In this document: positions 37,080 through 47,165 of the stretch, in pieces | How positions within the stretch are numbered: position 1 is the stretch's first letter | How the letters are laid out: each line of letters opens with the position of its first letter | Origin: an uncultured Oceanospirillaceae bacterium | GTDB taxonomy: Bacteria; Pseudomonadota; Gammaproteobacteria; Pseudomonadales; Balneatricaceae | Assembly (NCBI GenBank): GCA_913057435.1 | Contig: CAJXNY010000008.1 | Span: 62,001 to 126,000, forward strand | Reading direction: 5' to 3' | Length of the DNA stretch: 64,000 nt | Program-made: the position numbers and the translations under genes | Notes under the pieces: generated by a model | The model's database searches: none | Told to the model about the DNA's origin: nothing | Seen by the model: only the letters and a program-made list of their open reading frames with translations

Positions 37080-37916
37080 TTACGCGTCGTTAAGACGGAT
37101 GCCGGCTTCTTCAATGGTAATCAGACGCGCTTTATACAGCGTGCCGATGGCCATTTTAAAACTCTTTTTGCTGGTGCCAAACAGGCTGGATATCAGCTTT
37201 GGAGAGCTTTTGTCATTGACGGCCATATAGCCACCTTCTTCGCGCAGACGCTGCAGGACATCGGCCGCAATGCCTTCGACTTTGCCAAACCCTGGCTGCT
37301 GAAGGATCAGGTTAACTTTGCCATCGGGGCGGATATTCTTGATAAATCCATCGATATGCTCGCCGTAGGACAACTGACGGAAGGCATCATTGTCGTATAC
37401 CACACCTTGATACTGATTATTGATCAGTGCGGCGTAGCCGATATCGGTGTGATCGGTGATTAGTAGCTTGACTGCCTCATCCTTGGTGAACGGTGTCGGG
37501 CCTTTATCGATAAATTTATCGAGTTTTGCGGACGCTGCGATGCGGTCGGTGTTGGTATCCAGATAGATATAAACGACGACCAGGTCACCTTTCTTCAATG
37601 GCTTTTTCTGTTCGCTGAACGGGAGCAGCAGGTCTTTGCTAAGCCCCCAGTCCAGAAACGCACCAACCCGGTTGAGGTCTTTAACCCGCAGGGCGGCGAA
37701 TTTTCCCACCACAGCAAAAGGAGCATCGGTGGTGGCGATCAGATAATCCTCGGAATCAAGGTAGACAAATACCTCAATTGAGTCGTCCGGCTTGCAGCCG
37801 TCTGGGACGTAGCGTTTAGGAAGCAGGATTTCACCGTGCTCGCCGCCATCCAGAAATACACCAAAGTCGCGTGCTTTGAGTACTGTCAGCGTGTTGTATT
37901 GACCGATCTGCGCCAT
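37080..37916 (-). CDS. S1-domain RNA-binding protein, CvfB/YitL family
   Basis: A 278-residue cytoplasmic protein with tandem S1-like domains in the first ~210 residues (ARDFGVFLDGGEHGEILLP; VGAFLDWGLSKDLLLPFSEQ) and a C-terminal winged-helix-like region (SPKLISSLFGTSKKSFKMA), the layout of CvfB. Homologues bind RNA and affect virulence-factor expression in Gram-positives; the role in gammaproteobacteria is unclear. The start is ATG 37916, with GAGAGAAC upstream. Confidence 0.9.
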   Translation of the reverse strand: MAQIGQYNTLTVLKARDFGVFLDGGEHGEILLPKRYVPDGCKPDDSIEVFVYLDSEDYLIATTDAPFAVVGKFAALRVKDLNRVGAFLDWGLSKDLLLPFSEQKKPLKKGDLVVVYIYLDTNTDRIAASAKLDKFIDKGPTPFTKDEAVKLLITDHTDIGYAALINNQYQGVVYDNDAFRQLSYGEHIDGFIKNIRPDGKVNLILQQPGFGKVEGIAADVLQRLREEGGYMAVNDKSSPKLISSLFGTSKKSFKMAIGTLYKARLITIEEAGIRLNDA

Positions 37917-38046
37917 TGTTCTCTCTCGTAAAATGATTACTGCAGGCGCAATGATACCGGTAGCGGGCGGGAATTACCCGATTTATTGGAGCGTTGAATG
38001 CTGTTCACAGGCCCTTAGTCAGGCCTGTTGTGGACTGTTGCCAATA

Positions 38047-38829
38047 TTAGTCAGGACAGGGTTCGATAGCCTGCAGTCTGAAGCAATCACCTTGTCTGAG
38101 TGCATCGAGATCCCAGTCAGGCAGCAGGTGTTGGCAGCGCTGCATGATAGCTTGCTCAAAACCTGGCTTAAGGTGCGTAATGCGCACCGGGCAGGGCTGA
38201 TTAAGCTGACCGAGCTGGTCCACCAGCTGGCTGGGGGTCAGGTGGCCACTGAGGCGAGCCAGTTCCTGTACATCGTCGGTAAAAGAAACATCGATGATCA
38301 GTAAATCCGGCGGGCTGCTATTGAGTATTGGCCAGAGGGCATCATTACAGCCGGTGTCGCCGGTGAATACAAAGCGACGTTGGCCATCAGATACCAGAAA
38401 ACCAATGGTAGGCGTCGGGTGGGCAGCGGGCAGGGCAGTAATATGATGAGCGGGGGTTTGCAGAGTATCGCTGACGTTCAGGGCATGTAGTTTCAGAATG
38501 GGGTTGTACTCTGGCAGGGTGGTGTAATCAGGCCAGATGGTCCAGTTAAATATATGTGCCTGCAGGGCTTGAATGACGTCTGGCAGGGCGTAAACATCGA
38601 TGGGGTGTTGATGCTGATCGTAAATTGTTGCCAGCATCAGTGGTAAGCCGACAATGTGGTCGACATGGGCGTGACTGATGACAACAGTGCGAATCTTCAG
38701 CATCTGTTCCATGGTCAGCAGTTCCACACCCGTGCCAGCATCGATCAGCAGGGTGTCGTCCAGCAGAAAGGTTGTGGTTTTCAGGCCTTTGCCTATACCG
38801 CCACTACAGCCAAAAATTTCCAGCTTCAC
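38047..38829 (-). CDS. Class II 3',5'-cyclic-nucleotide phosphodiesterase-like metallo-beta-lactamase-fold protein
   Basis: A 260-residue MBL-fold hydrolase. The motif SHAHVDHIVGLPL fits the class II cyclic nucleotide phosphodiesterase signature and supplies the metal ligands HxHxDH. FTGDTGCN provides the bridging Asp, and ITHLKPG supplies a later His. A possible substrate is cAMP. GTG 38829 is chosen because it yields VKLEIFGCSGGIGKG, where the family usually begins; ATG 38859 would add ten residues. It is monocistronic on the minus strand. RNase Z-like activity is the main alternative. Confidence 0.82.
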   Translation of the reverse strand: MKLEIFGCSGGIGKGLKTTTFLLDDTLLIDAGTGVELLTMEQMLKIRTVVISHAHVDHIVGLPLMLATIYDQHQHPIDVYALPDVIQALQAHIFNWTIWPDYTTLPEYNPILKLHALNVSDTLQTPAHHITALPAAHPTPTIGFLVSDGQRRFVFTGDTGCNDALWPILNSSPPDLLIIDVSFTDDVQELARLSGHLTPSQLVDQLGQLNQPCPVRITHLKPGFEQAIMQRCQHLLPDWDLDALRQGDCFRLQAIEPCPD

Positions 38830-39300
38830 TCTGATTATAATCCTGTTACGCGAGCACATATCTGCTCGAGATTATGGCAGATAATCGAGAATAATGCCCG
38901 GTCACAAATAACGTTTCAGGATAAGTGTGGTTAGCCGGGAGATATGCACTGCGGTCACCGGTATAGATAGGTGATATTTTGCACAGGCTTTACGCACCGG
39001 TAAAACAGGCTGCTTTAGTGGAGCCCATTGATGAAAGTGTAGTAAGGAGGGTTTGTCAGGTGCTCAGGGAGCTCTGTTTAAATGGTACATAACACGTATG
39101 CACAGCTGAAGGGGATAGCTGCTTTTGTGCTGGGTGACCCACCCTCCCTGACCGCAGTGCTGGTTCGGGTGCCAGCCTGGTTTTTACTGGGGCCGACCGC
39201 AAAGCATTATCTACAGCTTCGTTGCCAGATACTGCGACCTTCATCACAGTTTTATTATCTTCAAATGCTGATACCTTCCTGTACGCCTATTCAGGCGATT
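38830..39300. other. Intergenic region, nothing recognised
   Basis: About 470 bp between two minus-strand genes. It contains no convincing coding frame: the open frames present lack ribosome sites and family resemblance. No structured RNA or repeat stood out. The 5' control region of the phosphodiesterase gene must lie at its left end. Confidence 0.4.
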
Positions 39301-39323
39301 AAAGGGGCGGGGTTACCGCCCCT
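39301..39323 (-). terminator. Terminator of the first sCache chemoreceptor gene
   Basis: On the minus strand, AGGGGCGG, 5-nt loop, CCGCCCCT, then TTTAA, starting 4 bp past the stop codon. Confidence 0.65.
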
Positions 39324-39327
39324 GGGC

Positions 39328-40956
39328 TCAGATATTAAAGGCGGCCAGGCGCTGCTCCATATCTTTTGCCAGATTGGCCAGCGCACGGCTGGTATCTGCG
39401 GTTGAACTGGCATCTTCGTTGGTGCTTTCAGCAATCTGCGAAATGGTGGTGATGTTGCGGTTCATATCTTCGGCAACTGCGCTTTGCTCTTTTACGGCGC
39501 TGGCGACCATAGTGTTCATATCCATAATCTCGTTAACCTGGCTGACAATGGTATGAATATACTGGCCTGCTTCTTCTGCACTGCTGGCACTGCGCTGGGT
39601 ATGTTCGTGGCCGTTTTTCATCATGGCGACGGCGTTATGACAGGCTGACTTCAGTCGTTCGTTCAGGCCGCGGATCTGTTCAGTGGACTCCTGGGTACGT
39701 TTTGCCAGTTGGCGCACCTCATCGGCAACGACAGCAAACCCTCGGCCCTGATCACCAGCCCGGGCAGCCTCGATGGCTGCATTAAGGGCCAGCAGGTTAG
39801 TCTGATCAGAGATATCACTGATTATATTCAGGATATTTTCCACCTCTTCGGTATCACGCTCCAGCTGACTGATGGTCGTCAGCAGACTTTGCATCTCGCT
39901 CGCGACATCAGTGATACGGGAGATCGTTTTATTAACAATGTTGTTGCCGGTATGGGCTGCGCTGTCGGCATCATGACTGCTGGCGGCAGTGCGTTCAGCG
40001 GTGCAGGCGACCTCTTGAGCGGTCATCGCCATCTCATGCATAGCGGCGGCCAGTGCTTCGGTTTCTTCATGCTGGCGGCGGATGCCATCAAAGGTGTGCT
40101 GAGTGGTATGGGCAGCTTTTTCCGAGGCTTCGCGGATCAGGCTGCAGGAGTTGCCAACGTGCTGGATAAGGGTGCGTAGCTCACGCACGGTTTCGTTCAC
40201 ATTGTGTGCAAGCCTGCCCATTTCATCATTGCCTTCACTGGCGACCTGGCCGGTCAGATCACCTTTGGCAACCTGTCGCATCAACCGGTTTATATCACTT
40301 AATGGCGTCGTAATACCGCGCACCACAACGATGGAGATATAGACAATCAATGGCACAACGATGGCCAGTGCAATCAGCGCGTTGGCCAGCTGGTTGCGAA
40401 ACAGCAGGTCAATATCGTCGACATAGACACCGGTGCCGATAATCCAGTCCCAGGGTTCAAAGCGTTTTACGTAGGATATTTTGGACACAGGCTCACCATG
40501 CTTGGGATGGGCCCAGATATAATTTACCCGGCCCTCCCCCTTACTGCGGGCAATATCGGCGAATGCCTGAAAGAGTTTGAAACCGCTGGGGTCGGCTGCA
40601 TCGCGCATATCCTTGCCATCAAGTTGTGGCTTGAGGGGATGCATAATAATGCGTGCATTCAGATCGGTGATAAATACATAGTTGGTTTTATCATAGCGAA
40701 TGGCAGCAAGAGCGGATCGGGCATCTGCTTTGGCCTGTGTTTCATCCAGTTTGCCGCGTTTTGACAGGTCAAAGTAGTGCTGCACGATAGAGCTGGCGGT
40801 AGAAACGATTTCGCGGGATTGCACCTCTCTTGATTTTTGTAGCTGAAATCGATAGTCCCAGATATTAAAAAATTCCAGCACCAGAGTAAGGCCAAGCAGC
40901 AACACAATGATGAAACCCAGTTTGTGCCTTACCGGTAAATTACGAAGGAGTTGCAT
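39328..40956 (-). CDS. Methyl-accepting chemotaxis protein with sCache_2 sensor (paralogue 1)
   Basis: A 542-residue receptor: TM1 ~13-33, a single-Cache periplasmic domain ~40-188 ([35 protein letters not shown]), TM2 ~190-212, HAMP ~213-265, and a signalling domain with tip [20 protein letters not shown] and [14 protein letters not shown]. sCache_2 domains commonly bind small carboxylates. ATG 40956 is preceded by AGGTAGGA; the upstream in-frame ATG 40992 adds twelve residues without family support. It is highly similar throughout to the receptor at 41400-43028 on the same strand, so the two arose by tandem duplication. Confidence 0.93.
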   Translation of the reverse strand: MQLLRNLPVRHKLGFIIVLLLGLTLVLEFFNIWDYRFQLQKSREVQSREIVSTASSIVQHYFDLSKRGKLDETQAKADARSALAAIRYDKTNYVFITDLNARIIMHPLKPQLDGKDMRDAADPSGFKLFQAFADIARSKGEGRVNYIWAHPKHGEPVSKISYVKRFEPWDWIIGTGVYVDDIDLLFRNQLANALIALAIVVPLIVYISIVVVRGITTPLSDINRLMRQVAKGDLTGQVASEGNDEMGRLAHNVNETVRELRTLIQHVGNSCSLIREASEKAAHTTQHTFDGIRRQHEETEALAAAMHEMAMTAQEVACTAERTAASSHDADSAAHTGNNIVNKTISRITDVASEMQSLLTTISQLERDTEEVENILNIISDISDQTNLLALNAAIEAARAGDQGRGFAVVADEVRQLAKRTQESTEQIRGLNERLKSACHNAVAMMKNGHEHTQRSASSAEEAGQYIHTIVSQVNEIMDMNTMVASAVKEQSAVAEDMNRNITTISQIAESTNEDASSTADTSRALANLAKDMEQRLAAFNI

Positions 40957-41370
40957 TGTTTTCCTACCTTTGATTGCTATCCGGCATAACATTCAACTGC
41001 GCTCAGCATGAAAAAACATGGTTAGGCAAGTTGAAATTGAATGATTATTCTTTATGTTGCCGGGTGCGATCGTAAGTCAGATCAGCAGTTTCGGGTTACC
41101 GCCTTAAGCGGTAATGCCGGTCAGTCTGTAATGGACTTGCTGACGTGCCTACGGGTTATTATTTTTCAGGGTTTGTGAAATATATGATTCCACTATGATG
41201 TTTTATCCTGGCTGGCAGTTTTTTTTACTGATCTGGATCGGTTGTTAATTAAAAAAGATACTGAATAGTTGCTCTGCTAATTATTAAGTACTGAATTGCT
41301 CAGTGATGGGCACTATGTATGAGAGGTGTCTATGTCGGAAGGTATGCGCGGGCTGGCTGGGTTGCTGAAT
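40957..41370. other. Intergenic region between the two chemoreceptor genes
   Basis: AT-rich, no gene. A hairpin TTACCGC (41096-41102) with GCGGTAA (41108-41114) is present. No sigma-28 promoter could be assigned by eye. Confidence 0.35.
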
Positions 41371-41393
41371 ACCCGCCTCGGGTCGAGGCGGGT
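41371..41393 (-). terminator. Hairpin just past the second chemoreceptor gene
   Basis: ACCCGCCTCG (41371-41380), GGT, CGAGGCGGGT (41384-41393): a perfect 10-bp stem starting 7 bp after the stop. There is no T-run, so termination is probable but not certain. Confidence 0.5.
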
Positions 41394-41399
41394 GATGGG

Positions 41400-43028
41400 T
41401 CAGATTTTGAAGGCGTCGAGGCGTTGTTCCATCTGTCGGGCAAGGTCAGCCAGGTTGTGGCTGGTCTTGGCGGTTTCGTTCGCACCCTGACTGGTTTCCT
41501 CGGCAATCTGCGAGATAGTCGTTATGTTTCGGTTCATATCTTCGGCGACAGCGCTTTGTTCTTTCACTGCTGTGGCGACCATGGTGTTCATGTCCATAAT
41601 CGTGTTGACCTGCCCCACAATGGTGTGGATATATTCGCCAGCTTGTTGTGCGCTAGTGGCACTGTTCTGGGTATGCTGGTGGCCATTTTTCATCATGGAT
41701 ACAGCATTGTGGCAGGCTGACTTGAGCCGCTCGTTAAGCTCACGGATCTGTTCGGTAGATTCCTGAGTCCGTTTAGCCAGCTGGCGGACTTCGTCGGCAA
41801 CCACCGCAAACCCTCGGCCTTGATCACCAGCGCGGGCCGCTTCAATCGCCGCGTTGAGTGCTAGCAGATTGGTCTGGTCTGAGATCTCGCTGATGATGTT
41901 CAGAATGTTTTCGACTTCTTCAGTATCACGTTCCAGCTGGCTAATGGTGGTCAGCAATTTCTGCATCTCATCAGCAACGTTATTAATCCGGCCAATGGTG
42001 GTATCAACAATTTGATTGCCCTGATTGGCAGCATCGTTGGCATCATGGCTGCTGGAGGCAGTGCGCTCGGCAGTATCAGCAACTTCCTGGGCGGTCATTG
42101 CCATTTCGTGCATGGCGGTGGCCAGAGCTTCCGTTTCTTCGTGCTGGCGCTTAACGCCCGCAAACGTCTGAGCTGTTGTTGCAGCTGCGCTTTCTGAAGA
42201 TTCGCGAATTTGCACACAGGAGATGCCAACATGCTTGATCAGAGTACGCAGCTCCTGCACGGTTTCATTAACGTTCTGTGCAAGGTGGCCCAGCTCGTCG
42301 CGGCTGGTGTGCTCCACCTGGCCGGTCAGGTCGCCTTTGGATACCCGTTGCATAACGGCGCTTATCGCAAGTAACGGCTGGGTGATGCCGCTGGCGATCC
42401 GCAAGGAGAACATCACAATCAATGGTACAGCCAGTGCCAGAATCAGCAGTGCGTTCATGAGCTGCTGGAAAAACAGCTCCTGGATATCATCGACATAGAC
42501 GCCGGTGACGACCATCCAGTTCCATGACCGAAACAGTTTGACGTAGGATATTTTAGGCACCGCTTCTGACTGGTTTGGCCGTGTCCAGTAATACTCAACC
42601 AGGCCTTCCTGTTTTTCACGGGCGACTCGCATTATGTCCTGGAAGAACATGCCACCATTTGCATCAGGGGCGTTAGTGAGGTTTTTGCCATTCAGGGAGC
42701 TATCAATGGGGTGCATGACAACCTCGCCCTGGAGGTTACCAATAAATACATAATTGGTGGTGTCGTAGCGCATGGCAGCAATGGCATCCAGGGCAAGCTG
42801 TTTGGCTTTGCTCTCGTCCAGTTCACCCTTCTGTGCTTGCTGGTGGTAATACTGTGCAATGGCATGAGCGCTGGAGACGATCTCCCGTGACTGAACAGCG
42901 CGAGAGTGCTCCAGTTGAGATTTGTATTCGATCAGGTTGATCGCTTCCAGGGCCAGAGCGAGGCCTACCAGCATAACAATGATGACCGCCAGTTTTTTTC
43001 TGACGGGAAGATTATTCAAAAAACGCAT
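41400..43028 (-). CDS. Methyl-accepting chemotaxis protein with sCache_2 sensor (paralogue 2)
   Basis: A 542-residue receptor with the same layout as its neighbour: TM1, a periplasmic sCache_2 domain ~40-188 ([34 protein letters not shown]), TM2, HAMP and the signalling domain. The signalling halves of the two receptors are nearly identical, while the sensor halves differ at many positions (for example AHPKHGEP against TRPNQSEA before KISYVK). That pattern points to divergence in ligand specificity after duplication. Start ATG 43028, with CAAGGTGG upstream. Confidence 0.93.
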   Translation of the reverse strand: MRFLNNLPVRKKLAVIIVMLVGLALALEAINLIEYKSQLEHSRAVQSREIVSSAHAIAQYYHQQAQKGELDESKAKQLALDAIAAMRYDTTNYVFIGNLQGEVVMHPIDSSLNGKNLTNAPDANGGMFFQDIMRVAREKQEGLVEYYWTRPNQSEAVPKISYVKLFRSWNWMVVTGVYVDDIQELFFQQLMNALLILALAVPLIVMFSLRIASGITQPLLAISAVMQRVSKGDLTGQVEHTSRDELGHLAQNVNETVQELRTLIKHVGISCVQIRESSESAAATTAQTFAGVKRQHEETEALATAMHEMAMTAQEVADTAERTASSSHDANDAANQGNQIVDTTIGRINNVADEMQKLLTTISQLERDTEEVENILNIISEISDQTNLLALNAAIEAARAGDQGRGFAVVADEVRQLAKRTQESTEQIRELNERLKSACHNAVSMMKNGHQHTQNSATSAQQAGEYIHTIVGQVNTIMDMNTMVATAVKEQSAVAEDMNRNITTISQIAEETSQGANETAKTSHNLADLARQMEQRLDAFKI

Positions 43029-43600
43029 GTACTATCCACCTTGAAAGTCCGTTCCCTTTATACTGCCGGAACTGCGTGTTCTGGCTGCCGATCTGAAATC
43101 CATAAATCTGTAGACGTTGGAACACATTAGAAATGTCAGCTCGATCGAACCTGGCACCAGGTGCCTGTCACCCATATCCATACATAGTATTTATTTTTGC
43201 TTACAACGCCTTGGTAAAGACATTACAGCAATATTAAATGTTGAGCAGCCTCATGGAGCTGATCTGATACGGCCTGGATTGCCTTTTTGGCCCTGTAAGC
43301 CCCTTTTTATGATCTACGGCAAAATGCACTGGACTATGTCGGCTAAAGACGTTCAAACGTTAATAAAATTGTCATTTTATAGTCTAAAGAATGAATGCTC
43401 TTTATCCATGGCGACAGGCGATGATTAATTGTTATTAAGGCATGTACGTACACAAGCCAGTTGTTAGCGTTAACCTGGTGAGGCAGTGTGCTTAATTATC
43501 TGGTTAAGCCGTATTATGGGGTATTGAAACGGGTCTGATATGTACTTATTAGTCGGCAGAAAGCGCCACCTGTGTGGGACAGATGACGAAGGGGAAGATG
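43029..43600. other. Intergenic region with a short REP-like palindrome
   Basis: 572 bp without a credible gene. GGCACC-A-GGTGCC (43153-43165) followed by TGTCACC resembles the short palindromes often found scattered in gammaproteobacterial genomes, but only one copy is seen here. The rest is AT-rich and featureless to reading. Confidence 0.35.
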
Positions 43601-44554
43601 TTACAGTGCCTGTTCGGCCAGTTTCAGGTCCAGCGTCGCTTTGAGTAGCTTGAACAGACGGATAGAGGCATCGATCTCGTCTTTACGATTAGTCAGACTC
43701 TCAATGTTCAGCCCCAGTGGCAGTTCATAGCGGATCACGGCATCCAGAATCTGCTCTAAATTGCTGCGACAAATACGCACGGACTCTGCCAGTGGGTCTT
43801 TGGCATCCAGGATATGCCAACGCGTAGCGTCGGGTACGGAGATGCCCAGCCATTCCATAAACTCCAGCGTTTTTGCGCTACCGCAGGGAGTAAAAGTCAG
43901 AATAATACGCTTGGGTGCAATGCCCTGATCACGGCAGCTGCGAGCATAGCGGGTTAGCAGATCAATGGTGGCCTGAGGGTTGTATACCGCCTGGGAGATA
44001 AAGAACTCACAGCCCTGGTCGGATTTGGTCAACAGGCGCTCGTGTTCATTGCCTTTACTGGCATGACGCTCGGCGATGGTCACGCCCCCGAGCTGGAAAT
44101 CATGATCACTGTCGCGTAGCGCTTCATAGGCATCATTGAGTGGCAGCTTCACATCGCCCGCCGAAGAGGGGCTGCCCACCAGTACCAGATCTTCCACCCC
44201 ATATTCAGACGCCGCTTCGGCCAGCCACTGCTGAAAATCAGCCTTGCTGCGCTGGGACACACTTTTATAGGTGATGACTGGCAACTGGGCCTTCTCACGG
44301 AGCAAACGGGAGTACATGCGCGGGTCATGGGTTTCCATGTAGGGAAACGGCCGTGGTGCTTCAACCCGGCTGCTCTCATCCTGGATGTCGTATACCACCA
44401 GACCGTCATAATCGATATGGCTGAGACGGGCCAGCAGTTTGTCACCGATGTCGTCCAGCTGCTCAGCACTGGTGCTGATTTTGGGCGGGCAGGTGCCGAT
44501 AAAATAAACCCCACGGGAGGGGTCAGTAAATTTCTGGCGCAGATCAGATTTCAT
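43601..44554 (-). CDS. Methylenetetrahydrofolate reductase-like protein
   Basis: A 317-residue TIM-barrel protein with the general pattern of the MTHFR family: an early GVYFIGTCPPKISTS, DGLVVYDIQDES, then a flavin-barrel-like VEDLVLVGSPSSAG and GCEFFISQAVYNPQATIDLL, which corresponds to the G(A/C)xFxxxQ substrate Gln block of MetF. It is more divergent from E. coli MetF than a housekeeping enzyme should be, so it may be a side-branch folate or C1 enzyme. It stands alone on the minus strand, divergent from the DUF1285 gene, with no methionine genes nearby. Confidence 0.75.
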   Translation of the reverse strand: MKSDLRQKFTDPSRGVYFIGTCPPKISTSAEQLDDIGDKLLARLSHIDYDGLVVYDIQDESSRVEAPRPFPYMETHDPRMYSRLLREKAQLPVITYKSVSQRSKADFQQWLAEAASEYGVEDLVLVGSPSSAGDVKLPLNDAYEALRDSDHDFQLGGVTIAERHASKGNEHERLLTKSDQGCEFFISQAVYNPQATIDLLTRYARSCRDQGIAPKRIILTFTPCGSAKTLEFMEWLGISVPDATRWHILDAKDPLAESVRICRSNLEQILDAVIRYELPLGLNIESLTNRKDEIDASIRLFKLLKATLDLKLAEQAL

Positions 44555-44752
44555 AGTGCAGTACTTCGTCTGAGGTGTCTTTAATTGCTATACAGTCTAA
44601 CAATGAATCGTTTTCATGTGATTAGGTTATAAGATGAAAGTTTTTGCAGTTGAGATGAGGCGATTTAATTCGCTTGCATGAATCTGATTTGAGATGGCTG
44701 GCAACGACTCGTAGACTTGAGTAAACCATAGAACAATAAAGAAGGTAGTAAG

Positions 44753-45328
44753 GTGACTCAGACACAGACCCCCGCATTTGACCTGGCAGCAGTGAGCCAG
44801 CAGCTGGCCCAGCATGATGCGACCGGCATTGCACCGGTGGACCAGTGGAGCCCGGCGTTCTGCGGCGATATTAATATGCGCATCGCCCGCAACGGCCAGT
44901 GGTTTTATATGGGTACGCCCATCGGCCGTCAGCGGATGGTGAACCTGTTTGCGCGGGTGCTCTGGCGTGAAGGGGATAATTACTTCCTTAAAACCCCGGT
45001 GGAAAAAATTGGTATCCAGGTGGATGACGTGCCCTTTGTGCTGACGGGTGTGGAGCAGGTGCCCGGTGAGCAGGGTCCGGAGCTCTGGTTTACCAGCAGC
45101 ACCGAAGACCATCTGCGTGCCGATGCCGAGCATCCGATCCGGGTATCGGTAGATGAGACAACCGGCGAGCCCAGCCCCTACCTGATGATGCGCTTCGGCA
45201 TGGAAGGGTTGATCAGCCGCCCGGTGTTCTACCAGCTGGTGGAGCTGGCCACGCTGGAGCCCTGCGACGGAGGAGAACAGCTGATCATTGAAAGTGCCGG
45301 GCAGCGGTTTAGTCTGGGGCAGGTTTGA
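44753..45328 (+). CDS. DUF1285 family protein
   Basis: A 191-residue cytoplasmic protein of the DUF1285 family, recognised by PVDQWSPAFCGDINMRIARNG near residues 27-47 followed by WFYMGTPIGRQRMVNLFARVL, and the central DVPFVLTGV. Members have a two-domain beta-rich fold, but I know no established function. Start GTG 44753 is preceded by GAAGGTAGTAAG. It is followed by an inverted REP pair before the convergent C39-like gene. Confidence 0.85.
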   Translation: MTQTQTPAFDLAAVSQQLAQHDATGIAPVDQWSPAFCGDINMRIARNGQWFYMGTPIGRQRMVNLFARVLWREGDNYFLKTPVEKIGIQVDDVPFVLTGVEQVPGEQGPELWFTSSTEDHLRADAEHPIRVSVDETTGEPSPYLMMRFGMEGLISRPVFYQLVELATLEPCDGGEQLIIESAGQRFSLGQV

Positions 45329-45369
45329 TGGGTAGCGGCGGACGCGACGGGACGTCGCTGCTACTAATG

Positions 45370-45433
45370 ATCGCCAGCAAGCTGGCTCCTACGGTTGTGC
45401 GGATGCTCTCGTAGGAGCGAGCTTGCTCGCGAT
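45370..45433. repeat. Inverted pair of REP-type palindromic elements
   Basis: The left unit (45370-45392) reads ATCGCCAGCAAGCTGGCTCC and TAC; the right unit (45411-45433) is its inverted counterpart, GTAGGAGCGAGCTTGCTCGC and GAT. The two differ only at the paired bases of the inner stem (CAGC/GCTG against GAGC/GCTC), a compensatory change that keeps the hairpin. The GTAGGAGCGAGCTTGCTCGC form is the familiar Pseudomonas-type REP unit. Confidence 0.8.
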
Positions 45434-45468
45434 GCGTTGGAGTTTGAGGCAAGCCCGGGCACGGCCTG

Positions 45469-45888
45469 TCAGCGTCTCACTTCAATAAACCATTTCGGTT
45501 GTATCCGCCAGAAGTCGCTCCGGCGGTGATGTTTAAGCCGGATACCGGAGTCCAGCACATGGGCTTCCCCTTCTGCACGCTGAAATACCGCCCAGTGCCA
45601 GAACGGCACACCGTTAATCCGTCGCCATTTGATTGCCATGATGGCGAGGTCTGGCAGGTTGTCCCAACTGTTAAATGGAGTGGGTTCCAGGGCCAGACTT
45701 AAACCCTGGTCTGCGGCCAGCCGGTAGACATAATCCGTATCAGACCAGATCCGCGTATCTTCCGGGTGGATGCCCAGTTCAGCGGCGCGAGCTTTTATCT
45801 GCGTATAGGGCTGGCCGGTTAATGTGGCGATCACCGCCAGCCCGCAGCCGGTGGTGTCTTGCTGTACAACGGGGGTTAACGGTTGCAT
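45469..45888 (-). CDS. Small papain-fold (peptidase C39-like) protein
   Basis: A 139-residue protein with a C39-like arrangement: the nucleophile-type motif [17 protein letters not shown] at residues 9-25 (Cys15), a His-containing [11 protein letters not shown] near 98-108 and an Asp in VLDSG. These match the Cys-His-Asp order of double-glycine leader peptidases, but there is no transporter or membrane part. It starts 13 bp inside the end of the upstream ArgD-like gene, so the two are translationally coupled. Free-standing C39-like proteins may be peptidases or inactive binding proteins; which one is not clear here. Confidence 0.65.
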   Translation of the reverse strand: MQPLTPVVQQDTTGCGLAVIATLTGQPYTQIKARAAELGIHPEDTRIWSDTDYVYRLAADQGLSLALEPTPFNSWDNLPDLAIMAIKWRRINGVPFWHWAVFQRAEGEAHVLDSGIRLKHHRRSDFWRIQPKWFIEVRR

Positions 45889-47069
45889 GGCGTCAGCTCC
45901 AGCAGGGTGTTCAGAATATTCAGCGCTTCGTCGATTTCGCCCTGGCCGAGGGTGAGCGCAGGCATAAACCGCAAGGTATCGGGCCGGGGTGCGTTTAATA
46001 GTAATCCAGCCTCACGGGCCTGTTCCACCAGTGTTGAGGCGTTGCGATTACCCGTATTCAGTGCCAGCAGCAGGCCGCTGCCCCGCACGTTGCCGAGCCC
46101 ATGCCGCTGCGCCAGTGCACTCAGTCCGGCGCTCAGTGCTTTGCTGCTGTGATTAACCTGATTAAGAAAATCCGGCTCTAGCACCTCGGCCAGCACCGCA
46201 TTTGCCACGGCACACATCAGTGGATTGCCATTAAAGGTACCACCCTGATCGCCAGGTTCGAAGCAGCTGATCGCTTTATCAATCAGTAAGGCCGAGATCG
46301 GCACGCCGCCGCCCAGTCCTTTGCCCAGTGTCATCATATGCGGGTTGATGCCGTATTGTTGATAGGCGAACAGGCTGCCGGTCCGGCCTATGCCGGTTTG
46401 TACTTCGTCGACGATCAGCAGCAGGTTGTGCTGATGGCACAGTGCTTCCAGTCCCTGCATAAACTCAGTACTGGCCGGAATCACCCCGGCTTCGCCCTGA
46501 ATCGGCTCCAGCATTATTGCTACGGTATGTGAGTCGATGGCTTGCTCAGTGGCGGCCAGATCGTTAAATGGCACCTTGGTAAAGCCACTGACCTTAGGTT
46601 CGAATAGCGGCTCGAAGGCTGACTTACCGGTGGCAGACATCGTGGCCAGGGTCCGGCCATGGAAGCTGTCGTTGAAAGTAATGACCTTGAATGCCCCCTG
46701 TTTGTACTTCTGGCCCCACTTACGCGCCAGTTTGATCGCGCCTTCATTGGCTTCCGCGCCGCTGTTGGCAAAAAATGCCTGATCAAAATGGCTATGCTGG
46801 CACAGGGTGGTAGCCAGCTCGAGCATCGGCTGATTATAAAACGCGGGGCCGGGGTTTATCAGCTGACCGGCCTGGTCGGCCAGCGCCTGCTGGATAGCCG
46901 CCGGGCTGTGGCCCAGGGTGTTGACCGCCCAGCCCTGGATCAGATCCAGGTAACGACGGCCCTGATCATCAAACAGTTCATGGCCCTGGCCACGGACAAA
47001 CGCGAACTCAGGCCGTGGGGTGATCGGGATCAGGTGGGGGATCTGTTGAGTGATCGGAGACATTGTCAT
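45876..47069 (-). CDS. Acetylornithine aminotransferase-like class III PLP enzyme
   Basis: A 397-residue class III aminotransferase. The PLP-binding motifs are [18 protein letters not shown], the Asp in [15 protein letters not shown], and the Schiff-base Lys in [15 protein letters not shown]. The C-terminal [18 protein letters not shown] matches ArgD-type enzymes. ArgD paralogues (AstC, AruC, other omega-amino acid transaminases) are alternatives, since no other arginine genes are nearby. ATG 47069 has AAGGA 8 nt upstream; an upstream in-frame ATG lies within the leader. The leader contains a promoter, hairpins and an intrinsic terminator, so expression is probably attenuated. Its stop overlaps the C39-like gene. 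Confidence 0.85.
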   Translation of the reverse strand: MTMSPITQQIPHLIPITPRPEFAFVRGQGHELFDDQGRRYLDLIQGWAVNTLGHSPAAIQQALADQAGQLINPGPAFYNQPMLELATTLCQHSHFDQAFFANSGAEANEGAIKLARKWGQKYKQGAFKVITFNDSFHGRTLATMSATGKSAFEPLFEPKVSGFTKVPFNDLAATEQAIDSHTVAIMLEPIQGEAGVIPASTEFMQGLEALCHQHNLLLIVDEVQTGIGRTGSLFAYQQYGINPHMMTLGKGLGGGVPISALLIDKAISCFEPGDQGGTFNGNPLMCAVANAVLAEVLEPDFLNQVNHSSKALSAGLSALAQRHGLGNVRGSGLLLALNTGNRNASTLVEQAREAGLLLNAPRPDTLRFMPALTLGQGEIDEALNILNTLLELTPCNR

Positions 47070-47132
47070 TATCGGGTTCCTTGCCACAGGGGCGGATGTA
47101 TTTATAAAAGGGAAAACAGGAAAAACAGGCAT

Positions 47133-47163
47133 AAAAAAAGCCGCAGGGGTTAACCTGCGGCTT
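47133..47163 (-). terminator. Intrinsic terminator inside the leader of the ArgD-like gene
   Basis: On the minus strand, AAGCCGCAGG, loop TTAACC, CCTGCGGCTT, continuing as T7. It ends 64 bp upstream of the ATG at 47069 and downstream of a promoter at 47314-47343, so it is placed as an attenuator. Confidence 0.85.
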
Positions 47164-47165
47164 CT

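Noticed and set aside
39082-39405. 107-codon plus-strand frame
   Set aside because: It runs through the terminator and into the antisense of the chemoreceptor gene; no supporting motif.
43117-43428. 103-codon frame downstream of the chemoreceptor promoter region
   Set aside because: No ribosome site, no family resemblance, and composition like the surrounding non-coding DNA.
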